Assembly (NCBI RefSeq): GCF_947507565.1
Contig: NC_089184.1
Coordinates: 2,294,001 to 2,358,000, forward strand
Source of the DNA: Oscarella lobularis
Taxonomy: Eukaryota > Porifera > Homoscleromorpha > Homosclerophorida > Oscarellidae
Reading direction: 5' to 3'
DNA: 64,000 bases
Under the pieces are notes generated by a model. The model saw only the letters and a list, made by a program, of their open reading frames with translations. It was not told where the DNA came from and searched no databases. Positions 33,801 to 44,370 of the stretch are shown piece after piece (the stretch's first letter is position 1; every line of letters begins with the position of its first letter). Position numbers and translations under genes: made by a program.

Positions 33801-34110
33801 AGAGACATTAGAGATTAGTGATTGATTTACATCCGAAGTAACAGACGAAGATGAGTTGAGGCCACTCGGGGGTGGGTCCTCGTCGAAAAAAGAGTCATCA
33901 AGACGCGGTAAGGCACATTGGGTACTCTCCCATTTATAGTTGTCATTTGAAAGATGATGATACGTCTTCAAAGAGATTCGCTCACAAGAAGCATGAAACC
34001 ACTTATCACAAGAATCACACATTATGCCTCTCTGATTACAGCGTAAACTTTTTCCACAAATTCCGCAAGGATATTTAACAGGACCCGGGTTCAGTTCAAC
34101 ATCACCACAG
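30818..34110 (-). mobile_element. Non-LTR retrotransposon (CR1/L2-like) with PHD, endonuclease and RT
   Basis: Minus strand, 5' to 3'. A PHD finger (CGICGK ... CDSCDKWFHASCE ... WESTQC, 34110-33870) is followed by an AP endonuclease (33776-33130). The endonuclease motifs are LSETKIDES, GALYRPPSG, LLGDLNVNF and SDHNLV. Next is the reverse transcriptase (32532-31709), with FLDVRKAFDTVDH, GVPQGSKLGPLLF and the catalytic YADD, then a C-terminal region (31764-31165). The 3' end is an ATAAAG followed by a CAT/ATC tandem tail at about 30814-30828, typical of CR1/L2-type LINEs. Frame changes at about 33.27, 32.6, 32.3 and 31.75 kb show it is inactive. Such elements copy themselves through target-primed reverse transcription. 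Confidence 0.9.
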
Positions 34111-34867
34111 AGAAATAGAAGTTGTATGATCCAGCGACATTAAAAATATTTTTCAGTAGAAATCGATTAAATTGTTGGCCAAATTTGATCGAAAACCTGC
34201 CAGCAGAGTGCACATATAGAACTTTGGTAAAAGAATGGACCAAATACGTAGTCGTATTCGGCCAAACATTTCTGATGAAACGTAACAGTAATTTGACGGC
34301 AAAAAAAATGAAAAGAAACGACGAGGTAGCACGAGAAAAATCTGATCGAAGATATAAGCAGGAAAATGATTCAAAGGGGGTAGGAGAAGGCTTATATACA
34401 CTATTTACACCATGTTCAGTCACGAATAACAGCAGCGATGTCGCAAGTAGCCCAAAGAGAGGGGAAATTCAAACTTTGTCAACTGCATCCGGGACCTAAT
34501 CAAACAAAGAATATATGCAGAATGACACCTATTACACAAAAATTACATAGAAAATCATTAAAAATATTTCTCCAGCTAAATCTTCGGGCTTGTTGACGAA
34601 AAAACGCGTTTGGCAATCCTCTTTCTGCGTAGATAAAGATTGGCACAACGAATAAATATGCTAAAATTGGAATAAGACTTAGGGATGGCCCTGAAAAGCA
34701 CCCTAACGCGACGCCATCCCTAATCTCTCACCCTACACTAAACCTCAATCATGAATCTAGCTGGAATTGCGACAACCTCCCGCGCAATTTTTCCCAAATG
34801 TTTGAGGTGAACCAGATGGCCCGGACGCGAACCAATCCCTAAAAATAAAATTCCCACATTAAAATCA

Positions 34868-34877
34868 TATATAAACC
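34868..34877 (+). promoter_or_regulatory. Possible TATA box
   Basis: CATATATAAACC lies about 125 bp upstream of the first ATG of the small ORF at 34997. It is a candidate only, with no other core element seen. The preceding 34.5-34.86 kb shows no gene. Confidence 0.3.
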
Positions 34878-34996
34878 CTAAACTTCGCGAGAAAAGTCAT
34901 AGGCACTCACGAAGTCTGAGAGCAAAGACGAAACCAAGGGTCAGCCTAACTGTGACCTCGCAACAGAACCTAGCACAGGACTCATTGGACGAAGAC

Positions 34997-35200
34997 ATGT
35001 TCGCTAGTTTCGATAACATGGGAGAGGATACCATTAACAAAATCCTCAGTACAAAAGACGACGGAGAAGCACCTTCGAATGATCAGACAGGTCCATCGAA
35101 AGGCCACAGGAAGAAACCAACCCCACAACCCACGAACCCCTATGCAAATCTACTAAAGCGCCCCCACCTTCCAACAATCAGAAAGCAATTTGATATGTAG
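34997..35200 (+). CDS. Small unknown ORF (67 residues)
   Basis: Begins MFASFDNMGEDTINKILS and ends in a Pro/Lys-rich segment (KKPTPQPTNPYANLLKRP) before the stop. The surrounding frame is open further upstream without an ATG. Candidate TATA box upstream. No family recognised. The Tc1-like element begins 160 bp downstream and may have interrupted a longer gene that continued through 35206-35361. Confidence 0.3.
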   Translation: MFASFDNMGEDTINKILSTKDDGEAPSNDQTGPSKGHRKKPTPQPTNPYANLLKRPHLPTIRKQFDM

Positions 35201-35605
35201 AAATCATGCCAATACGTCGTAAATTAAAAGAAACGTCCACATTTATTGATGCCATCGTGCAACGAAAATTGAACGACAAGGGCGAAACACGAAAACCAAT
35301 TCATACATCGACAATGACACGTCGCTTCAAAACGAGGTCGAAGATTTGGCTAAATTCTCTACAGTACACGCGCGCATATACGCCCACACGCTGTTCGCAA
35401 ATATGGTACTTGACGAGCAGTTTTTACCTCTTTGCTCAAAGAAATGTTGTTATGGTGTTCTTTTTCTTCACATCTGTGCTGTGCTCATCATTTTGTAACG
35501 CTTTTAGTTAGGACCACTTGCATGGCGTTCTGTAATTGGCCGAAAGAAGTCACATGATAGCGATGACCGTTATCTTTTACGATTACCGTAAACGATCCAG
35601 TCTCA

Positions 35606-37416
35606 ATGAGTGCACGGGGGCGTACACGAAACGCAATGAAAGCCAAGATGGCTTTGGCACGTTCGAAAATACCCAAAGCGACTACAGAAGATGTCGATGG
35701 CAACGCCTCTGCTCCGATTTTGCCCGCGGATAAACCCGTCGCTCCGATTATGCCCACGGATGAACTCGTCGCTGAAAATCCAGTTGATACGTCCAGCGAC
35801 TACGAAGCAGACCGCGAGGAAACTTTTCTTGACGAGAACGAAGTCTTTGACATTGCGAAAAGTTGGATTCAGGACCCAGATCGATCTCGGGAGATAGTGC
35901 AAATGGTCTCAACTCTTCTTTTCTGTTACCACCGCAGCGTACGACTAAGAGCAACTGTTGTTCAAGCCGCTAAAAGCGTGTCTGAGGCTGTCGGAAAAGG
36001 AGAAAAAACAATACGTGGTTGGGTAAGCGAATTGAAGACGAACGACGGCGAATTTCTCGAGTACGGTCGTGGAAAGTACGCTAGGCTCTTATTTATGTCA
36101 GACGAATTGTGTCGGAGCATGGCTGCAAAATGGGTGCGTGAACACAGCTGTGCGAAAGGAGCCAGAAACATGACAGTAAAAGACTTCATGCAGTACGTCA
36201 ACGAAACGATGCTTCAAGCAGCAAACTTTCCGGAAAATTTTCCAAAAAAGATTGGACTGACTACTGCACGAAAATTTTTGCATGATTTGGGCTTTTCTAG
36301 AACTGATACGTCCAAAAGGGGTGTTTACAAAGACGGTCACGAAAGACCGGATGTTGTTTCGTACAGAAAAGTGTACGTACAGCGGCTTCAGACCCTTGAG
36401 AAAAATCATTCCGCTCCTCCTCTCCCCAGTGATGTTGTTGGAGCAGAGCAACCATGTCTGCTATGGGATTTAACTGCTCCTAAACAGCTAGTGACAATGT
36501 ATCACGACGAGTCAACGTTCCAAGCAAACGATGACCAAAAGTACGCTTGGGCCCAACCCGATCAAAGCTTCCTAAAGAAGAAATGCCGTGGATCAGGTAT
36601 AATGATTTCTGATTTCATTGAAGAATTTGGCGGATTTTTGGGTTTCACCGACGAGGAGTACATAGAGTTCAAATCCCAACATCCGGAATCCGTCTTGCCT
36701 CAGACTGCCAGAATCAGTCTAGAATACGGCTGTAACAGAGATGGCTACTGGCGATCCGACGCATTTTTCGACCAAGTGAAAGTGGCTGTAGCCATTGCGG
36801 AAGCCAAGTATCCCAAAGACCGTTTCGACATTGTCTTCATCTTTGACCATAGTTCTAATCACGCTGCCTTTTCTTCCGACGCACTTGTTGCCTCTAGAAT
36901 GAGGGTTGGAGCCGGGCTAAAACAGCCGGTCATGCGTGACACGAGCTGGAATGGTGAGCTGCAAAAGATGGTGTTTGAAGATGGCCGACCTAAAGGTTTG
37001 CGTGCAGTGCTACAAGAAAGAGGCGCTGATCTTACTGGCATGCTAAGAGATGATATGGTAGCTTTGCTGCAAAGCCATCCAGACTTTTTGGAGGAGAAGT
37101 CAATGGTTGAGAATTCGTCACATCCAAAGGTCACACATGTCTGTTTTTGCCTAAGTATCACTGTGAAATCAATCCCATTGAGAGGGTGTGGTGTGCTGCG
37201 AAAGCTGTGACAAGGCAATCTTGTAAATACAACATTGCCTCTCTCCGATTAGCTATTCCTGAAGCTTTGATGACGGTGACACCAGAACTAATAGGTAGAT
37301 TTTTTCGTAAAACAAGAGAGTACGTGCAAGCTTATGCAGATGGGAATACTTGTCATACCCTTGACAGTGCTGTTAAGGTGTACAAGTCCCACCGTCGAAT
37401 CTTCGGCAAACTCTAA
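35606..37416 (+). pseudogene. Tc1/mariner-superfamily transposase, one frameshift
   Basis: ATG at 35606. A helix-turn-helix-like N-terminal half (GKGEKTIRGWVSELKTNDGE, then EYGRGKYAR) and a linker (GHERPDVVSYRKVYV) precede the catalytic core. The first Asp is in MYHDESTFQAND (36500-36530), with KKKCRGSGIMISDFI after it. The second is in IVFIFDHSSNHAAF (about 36830-36870). The frame then shifts by one base near 37125, and the third catalytic residue appears in the other frame as KYHCEINPIERVWCAAKAVT (37150-37210), ending at 37416. Spacing and motifs place it with DDE_3-type proteins of fungi and cnidarians. A related N-terminal fragment lies at 61.5-62.1 kb. Confidence 0.85.
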
Positions 37417-37436
37417 ATATATTTGTTGAACATCTC

Positions 37437-38285
37437 CTATTGAACATCATACTGAGAGTTCCCACACTTCCAACAGTAGTTCATAAGTTTCTTTCGTTTA
37501 GCCGAACGTTCACTTGCGCGACAACACGTAGCACATGTCCAATCATGGGGCTCGTCGGTTTGAACAGCTCGATCACTTACCTCAACAAATTGTGAGTGCT
37601 TACACTGAAAGTCGGAGGCAGCACAAATAATCTGCGATTCCTCCAGTGATATACTTCCTCCCTTATGTTGAATTTCATGCAGAGAAGGAGTTTCGTCAGA
37701 TAGGGCTGTTTCTGAAAGGTTGTCATTTTTTCACAGCTTTTACCTTCTGGCAACAAATCAGCTGGGAGAACAACAGAGTGCTCTTCTATGGCGTCTTGGT
37801 GGACGTATGATGGATGAGAATTGTCCCACCAAACACGAATTGGATCAGATTTCAGCGACTCAAAAAATTCTTTGCAGGTCTTGCGCGAGATTCGATTACT
37901 GTGAGCAACAACTTCAAGTTGAATATGCCATGCACGGTGCTTCCAGCTTTTGCTCTTGTCTTGGGCTACTGAAAAAGGTTGTCCAATTAACTGTCTATAG
38001 TCAAGAAAAGGATAACGGTGATTAGTTGTTATCTATGCCTAATTTACCCCCTGATACGTCAAGTCGAAACTGCTCAATCGCTGGCGACAGCAATGCCGCC
38101 ACTTCGCGATTAATGTAACCAATTTCGGTGTCCTCCGAGAGGACAATGATGGCATTAGCGTCGTACTCGTTGCTAGGTTGACGACGAAGAGAGCACGGCA
38201 GTCCAGGACGAAGAGAATTCCAGGAATCACGAAGACGGGCGCCGCGAACCGTGGCAATAAGGCGGATTATTGCTTGGGAAGACAT
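37437..38285 (-). CDS. HIRAN-domain protein with C-terminal zinc ribbon, accessory gene of the Tc1-like element
   Basis: ATG at 38285 opens MSSQAIIRLIATVRGARLRD. The HIRAN hallmark follows: LRPGLPCSLRRQPSNEYDAN, then IGYINREVAALLSP. HIRAN modules bind 3' ends of single-stranded DNA in fork-remodelling enzymes such as HLTF and Rad5. Further exons are readable on the minus strand: PFSVAQDKSKSWKHRAWHIQ after an acceptor CTTGACTATAG, then ETALSDETPSLHEIQHKGG. The last part carries TCATC and CWKC pairs, a probable zinc ribbon (stop at 37437). Introns are short with plausible GT-AG borders. No break was noticed, so it may be more intact than the transposase. Its place inside the TIRs suggests a role in handling transposon ends. 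Confidence 0.7.
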
Positions 38286-38833
38286 CTTCAAGAGTCGAAG
38301 AGCGCGCGCTAGCAAAAGCACCTCGCGCTTTGCGCGTAGCGCACGCACGTCATCGTCTACTTATGTAATGCAGCTGTAATCACATAATCTACGCAATGAA
38401 CTGTGAAGTAAACGTCTAGGGCTATCTACTCTAAAAGATTTCATCCAAAAAAGAAGAGCTGAGAACATTTTGTAGGCCCTCTTCCAAAAAAGAAGTTTGT
38501 TAATTACTTACAGTTTACTTCGCCTAAAACAAAAAAACAATCAATGCATTCTTTGAAAGGTTAACTCAACAATACGGAACAAAAGAGCCCAAATTATTTG
38601 CTTTGAAACTGTGAAATATATAGGCAGTTTTAGCAGAAATGTCACAAACTTGAAAAATTCCTATTTTCTACAAAAGCAATTGAGGTACGTTATATCCTTT
38701 AGCACCAGTGAAAAATAATGATGCAAGAAACACAAAAAAACAGCATAGCGTAACGCTAAGCATCCCTCAATTTGAACTTTGCGCCCTTAAGTTGTTCAGG
38801 CATGCGTGGGCGTATATGCGCGCGCGCACTGTA

Positions 38834-39630
38834 TTCAAACATTCAAAACCTTGACAAAGGCGAATATGAGGTTAGAAAAACACAAGCGCTATGCGGCGTC
38901 AGGTCAACCGCCTAGAGGTATGACCTGTAATCTGTCTTTCAACCCTCTTCGCCCACGGAGGATCTCGCGGCAGGGAAAAGGGCATACCACAAGCAAATAT
39001 TGGACGCTCTCGTCATCCATTATGCGCGGTAGCAGCCGCCATGCGTTCCGATCAACGACGAGCGAGCGAGAAAGAAGCTTTATCGGATGCGACACCCAAA
39101 CGCGCCCATCTAGGTGATTTTGAGCGAGGGATTAAGGAGGGCCTAGACGACTCCGCCCAACAGGAAACAGGCCTATTCGCCCGCTTTGCCCATGACGCGT
39201 TATTCGTGCCAAAAGTCTTACCGTGCCCGAACCGCTTCTAAAAACCGGTCTATTCGACTTACCGTGTCCGAACCGCTTCTAAAAACCGGTCTATTCGACT
39301 TACCGTGCCCGAACCGCTTCTAAAAACCGGTCTATTTGACTAACCTGGGCCGAACCGCTTCTAAAAACCGATCTACAATACCAGTTTCACTTGTTCCGAT
39401 CCTATAAACCTGTCTATTCCACTAGCCTCGCTGTTACCGCGGCTTGAATGATTCGGGACTATTCGTCGTCGCAACCAGGATGTAATTTTCTTATGCGCGC
39501 GTTACGTTTCCACGTGTTCGGAGAAGTTTCTGCCACTGCCAAAGCAGGAGGGACAAACCACTGCGCATGTGCAAGCATCGTAGCACAAATATATACTAAA
39601 TTGGATACATTAGTAAATAACGTTTTGGCC
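38834..39630. other. Repeat-bearing spacer, no gene recognised
   Basis: Contains a 41-bp tandem repeat (listed separately). Short frames (38806-39117, 39041-39241) have no recognised motif. The Ginger target duplication GGCC closes the stretch at 39627-39630. Confidence 0.5.
39220..39376 (+). repeat. 41-bp minisatellite, 3.8 copies
   Basis: Units start at 39220, 39261, 39302 and 39343. Each begins ACCGTGCCCGAACCGCTTCT and differs by only one to a few bases until the last partial copy. The core CTTCTAAAAACCGGTCTAT is the most constant part. Confidence 0.9.
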
Positions 39631-39915
39631 TGTCAGTGGAAAAATGACCCCCCAAAAAAGAGGTCCGGGGGGGGGGGGGGGGGTCATTTTTCTACTCTGG
39701 AAAAGGAGTCCGCTGCCATAACGAATGACCCGCCGGTAACGTACGCCCGCTGGCTACGCCCGCCGATCAGTTGCGTCGTCTCACGACGATCGTTGCTTTG
39801 TCATCATGAAGTAGCAGGCGCAGCATTAGATGGAGTCGGCTGAGTGGGAGTTAGGCGTGAGCGCACGCGCATGCACTACCGTTGACCGCGTGCGCACCCT
39901 CCCTCTCGAGTGGAC

Positions 39916-42900
39916 ATGGCTAGCGAACAAAACAGCGGCGACAACAGCGACTGCGATGGTACTAAACAGCCGTAGACTATATATATCAGGATTAGCTAGG
40001 TCCATTTCTGCAAACCGTCTTCAGAAACCCCATCTGCGTTCGACTACTTGTCAGCAACGTTTTTGTACCTGACGGAGGGTAAATACCCTTCTGAAACAAC
40101 GAAAGATCAAAAGCGACAGGTACGACGGAAAGCACATAATTATGTTGTGGAAGAGGGAGTAATGTATCAGCTGAAGAAAAAAAAAGGAAGGGTATGTCGG
40201 TGTTTACTCTGTACTCATGCACATTTACTGCTTTTTTAGCAAGTGAAGCTTAGGTACATCCACTCTCTTGAAGAGAGAAACAAAATCGTGAAAGGCTGCC
40301 ACGCGAATTTGCTCGCTGGCCATTTTGGCGTAGCAAAAACCGTGGCCAGAATCACTGATCGTCACATTTGGAGTGGAATCGTTGCAGATGTGAAATCGTT
40401 TGTAAGAAGACTTATATATTTTACAGCTTTCCGTAACTTTCCCGCAGGTACGGTCGTGCGACACATGCCAGCGCGGTAACAAGGTACCTATCACTTGTGT
40501 ACCGGAAATGCACCCTGTTCCTGTAACTTTGCCGTGGAAGAAAATTGGCATCGATCTCATTACGATGCCTCGATCGTCTTCGGACGGATGGTGCTACATT
40601 TTGAGTATATGCGATTACTTTACGAAGTATGCCGTTGCCGTTTCCTTGAAGGACAAGAAAGCTATCAGCGTTGCTGAAGAACTTTACAAGGCAGGACTGT
40701 CATCACATACACTTGCCCGTTGTCAGGGTTTCTTTAGATATTTATGTCATATGGGGTTCCAGACGAAATTGTCTCTGATAACGGAACAGAATTTAAAAAC
40801 GAAGTTCTAAACCAGATTTGCGATTCCATGGACATAAAAAGAATTTTCACTACCCCTTATCACCCACAGGTTTTTATTTTATGAAAGAAATTATTAGCCA
40901 TTGATGTAATATTAGGGAAACGGGTTAGTTGAAAGACTAAATCAAACGCTAGAAACGACCCTAATGAAATTGGCTCAAGGTGACATGACGTCATGGAGTG
41001 CATATCTGTCTTCGGCAGTGTACGCTTACAACACATCTGAGCAGTCGTCAACAAAGCACACCCCGTTTGAATTGATGTTTGGGCGTGCTGCAAAACTACC
41101 TTATGATTTCGGAATAAGCGATACGCTCTCCGACGACAACGAGAACAACGACGACGCTGATGACTCAGAAGTACTTGACTATTTACGACGAAAGCGGGCA
41201 GAGGACATTACCGACGCGAAGAAAAATATCGATGATGCTCAGCGTCGTCAAAAGATCCAATACGACAAAAAGCACGCCAAGACCACCTCTTTTGAACCGG
41301 GAGACGAAGTGCTAGTGAAGGACATTCTGCGAAAACGAAGGGCGGGCGGTAAACTAGACTTTAGGTTTAAAGGGCCGTACGTTGTGCAGAAGGACATGGG
41401 GAAAAAGGTGTTCTTGCTACGTCGGGGCGCTGAGGAAAGACGTGTTAAAAGCTACAACATGAAGCTCTATGTGAGACGAGATAATGACGTGAGTTGGTGG
41501 TCACATCCTAAAACACATTTGTGTGGGTGACTGACTTTCTGTATGCAGACAGCGTCATCAACGGATACTGAAGCAACTCTTTCGGAAAATGAATGCTGCC
41601 GCGAAATTGCCTCAGGCAAGATGTTTCACAATGCTTCAATGTTACCAATAGCTTAATACATGATACTTTTTAGTCGCTATGCAAGTTAAAGAAACACCTT
41701 TGCAAGTTAAAGAAACACCTCCAAAAGAAACACCTCCTACTGCCGTGGACGCTGTCGCATGCAGATGTCGTCGCCTTTGCTCTAAGAAATCAAATTGCGC
41801 GAGCAGGATCGCCAAGAAGGAATGCGGGAATTCTGTCATCCTAATCGTACATCATGTGGCAACCAACCGACGAACGATATTCCTACAGTGGTGCTAAGCG
41901 ACAACGAATGCGGAGAAGTCGCAATTCCAAGCGCTAAGGAAGTCATGCATAAAGCTGTGTTTGGATATGCTCTAAAGGACAGCGATATGGACGTTCCGAG
42001 TGGAACGTGGCTTGGTTGTGACACCATCACTGCTTTTCAGCTTCTACTACAGAACCACCATCCTTACATTGATGGCTTGCAAGACGTCTTGTTAAAGGGG
42101 CACTGTAACGGTTTTTAAACCTATACTACTATTAAAGTTCTTATGTTTTCTAATCGTTTCGCGCCGGTTTTGCTGGCATTGTGTGCTTCGGCTACGAGAA
42201 CGAAGCGTTTTAACTCTGTAATAACGGGCGTTCTGTGACGTAACTGGTCCACGCAGCTACCCGGATACAAAAAATGAACCGTACTTTATGTCGAAGGCGT
42301 CACCTGCCAAGAAAGTTTGAAAGAAAAAAGTGTAGATCGTAAGGACTGAAACCGTTCTGTACTGACTTGCATTCGCTAACTAAAAGCGGAAAGGAGATAA
42401 AGCCGGAAACGCGCTTTTGTGCGCCATGTATTCGATGCTGTCTTCCGTGCTTTCCCGCTCATTGTCCCACTTAATTTATCATGTGCAAAGGTTCGCCCAC
42501 GTCGTGCAACTACAGGCTTACAGACATACGGACGGAAAGGCACGGAAGACAGCATGAAATGCATGACGAACAAAAGCGCGTTTCCGGCTTTATCGCCTTT
42601 CCGCTTTTAGTTAGCGAATTCAAGTCATTACCGAACGGTTTCAGTCCTTACGATCTACACTTTTTTCTTTCAAACTTTCTCGGCAGGTGACGCCTTTGAC
42701 GTAAACGCCTGTTCATTTTTTGTATCCGGGTAGCTGCGTGGACCAATTACGTCACAGAACGCCCGTCATTACAGAGTTAAAACGCTTCGTTCTCGTAGCC
42801 CAAGCACACAATGCCAGCAAAACGGGCGCGAAACGATTAGCAAACGTAAGAACTTTAATAGTAGTATAGGTTTAACAACCGTTACAGTGCCCCTTTAAGC

Positions 42901-43482
42901 CAAACTAATGCCTTTGACATCATTCACTCTCAATTTGTTCAAGTACTACACGTCGCAGGTTGCCACTGGGTCACTATATCCAATATAAATTCCTCCGACG
43001 GTGCCATCAATTGGTATGACAGTTTACATTGCAACCCTGGAGAAAAGGCACAGGAAACAATTGCTAGTATCATCCACAGCGCTAGAAATGAAATAGTCAT
43101 CAATGTCATGAACGTGCAGAGACAGCAAAACGGAAGTGACTGCGGGGTTTTTACATTGGCTTTTGCAACTACTCTGTGTGAGGGGGGTGATCCAACGGAG
43201 ATGGCGTACGACCACAGCAAAATGCGCAGTCATATGGCATCTTGCTTCGATGCCTTGGAGCCGCAACCATTTCCTGTTGTTAAACAGACGACTAGAAGAA
43301 AAACAGTCCTGAAAAGCGTGGCATATAAAATCTATTGTCAATGTCGACTGCCTGCAAAGGGTAAAATGATTTGCTGCTTGAAATGCGAAAAATGGTTTCA
43401 CTGCGCTTGCGTCATGGTGAAGGAAGAGGAAGTGGAAAAAATGGCATGGAGTTGCGCTGACTGTTGCTTAGGTTATCAGTAA
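39916..43482 (+). pseudogene. Ginger transposase: integrase, Cys-rich, ULP1 (C48) protease, PHD
   Basis: Exons (phase 0 where checked): about 40000-40191, 40240-40401, 40448-40690, 40738-40869, 40916-41488, 41549 onward. The 40691-40737 intron has GC-AG borders. Domains in order: HHCC zinc finger (CHANLLAGHFGVAKT ... SCDTC); integrase core with IGIDLITMP, VSDNGTEF and LVERLNQTLE (the DDE triad); and the KGPYVVQKD GPY/F module. Next comes a Cys-rich CRCRRLCSKKSNC segment with a frameshift near 41790, then CHPNRTSCGNQ. The C48 protease follows (CHWVT, WYDS and QRQQNGSDCGVF, the His, Asp and Cys sites), then a PHD finger (CQCRLPAKGKMICCLKC ... WFHCAC ... WSCADC). The MITE at 42096 splits the protease region. 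Its net 803 bp shifts frame by two, exactly the offset between the two halves. Confidence 0.85.
42096..42894. mobile_element. Foldback MITE (Kolobok-related), copy 1, inside the Ginger gene
   Basis: 799 bp, ending AGGGGCACTGTAACGG and its complement, with perfect TTAA duplications (42092-42095 and 42895-42898). The two halves, about 375 bp each, are near-complete inverted repeats with a short centre around 42460-42530, so the single strand would fold into one long hairpin. It has no coding capacity. The open frames within it occur identically in copy 2. The terminal 15 bases equal the right end of the Kolobok element at 27.6 kb, the likely source of transposase. Confidence 0.9.
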
Positions 43483-43704
43483 GACAGTGTTGAGTAGGAC
43501 AGACATTCGTTGTTGTTGGTACTGATTCCCGTTTTGCTCGTTCTTTGGTTTCTATAATTAAACACATATTCGGCGATAGGAAACGTTCCTGAAAATATGG
43601 ACAACAAGACAAAAATTCGTGCAAAAAAAGTGGTCTAAGAATGCCAATCAGCCTAATCAAAAGCACTATTAAGTTTGGTAAGGGCGATAGAAAAGGGACA
43701 CCGT

Positions 43705-43995
43705 TTGGGAGGGGGGGGGGGGGTCATATTTCCATGGAAAAGTGACCCGGGGGTCATTTTTCAATGGAAAACTCACCCCCCCGGGTCATTTTTCCATGGA
43801 AAACTCATCCCCCGGGTCATTTTTCCATGGAAATATGACCCCCCCGGGTCATTTTTCCATGGAAAAATGACCCGGGGGGACACTTTTTTTAACGGGGGGG
43901 TCATATTTTTATGGAAAAATGACCCGGGGGGGGGGGGGGGGGGGGGGGGGGTGAGTTTTCCATGGAAGACCTACCCGGGGGGTCACTCGTTTAGG
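43705..43995. repeat. G-rich palindromic subterminal array of the Ginger element
   Basis: A block of the form GGGTCATTTTTCCATGGAAA alternates orientation about six times, separated by G or C runs. One G run near 43926-43951 reaches about 25 bases. A single version of the same motif with an 18-base G run sits at the left end (39631-39710). G runs of this length can form quadruplexes and are prone to assembly error. Confidence 0.8.
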
Positions 43996-44370
43996 GGGGT
44001 CAAAATTTTCATGACAGGCCTAAGAACAGGAAGGACTGCCTAAGGCAAAGACGTCTTCCAAGCGAAAGATTGATAAATTCTCTACCGATTTGACCCCGAC
44101 CGCAAAAAAATTTAGACCGACCGGTTTCGAGAAACTAGGGAAGAATGTTCGAAATCGCTCCAAATCGCAACTTTGTGAATGAAATCGACTGTATATGCTT
44201 CTGTGTACGTGTCAAACGCCCTAGATTCGTGTATATGGGACCTAGCTTCGCATTTGGCGCCTCAGCTGACTAATCTGCTACTTGATCTCACAATGTTTCG
44301 CTACTTCGTTCTCTGTCCCGCGAAATTCGCTGTCCCGCGAAAAGCCCGCGAAGTGTGTGTACGTATTTCG

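Larger units (their letters stand above)
35362..38831. mobile_element. Tc1/mariner-like transposon with convergent transposase and HIRAN genes
   Basis: The left end CAGTACACGCGCGCATATAC and the right end are inverted copies over about 30 bp, with a few mismatches. Both are flanked by TA (35360-35361 and 38832-38833), the Tc1/mariner target duplication. The 3,470-bp interior holds exactly two genes, ending 20 bp apart: the plus-strand DDE transposase (stop at 37414-37416) and a minus-strand HIRAN-domain gene (stop at 37437-37439). The transposase carries a one-base frameshift, so this copy is probably inactive. Confidence 0.85.
39631..44016. mobile_element. Ginger-type DNA transposon carrying integrase, ULP1 protease and PHD finger
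   Basis: The termini are TGTCAGTGGAAAAATGACCC on the left and its near-complement ending TTTTCATGACA on the right. Both are flanked by GGCC (39627-39630 and 44017-44020), giving a 4-bp duplication and LTR-like TGT...ACA ends. The encoded protein is a Gypsy-type integrase with C-terminal extensions and no reverse transcriptase, which defines Ginger elements. A ULP1-like protease is known in Ginger1; published target sites there are CCGG or CCGT, so GGCC would be a variant. The interior was later hit by a 799-bp MITE. The right subterminal region is an expanded palindromic array. Confidence 0.85.

Noticed and set aside
39220-39376. Array of repeats that could be read as CRISPR or an origin iteron set
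   Set aside because: The 41-bp units abut with no spacers in an animal genome. It is an ordinary tandem repeat.
42419-42690. Plus-strand frames inside the foldback MITE
   Set aside because: The same frames appear in copy 2 and on mirrored arms. They result from the inverted repeat and carry no known domain.
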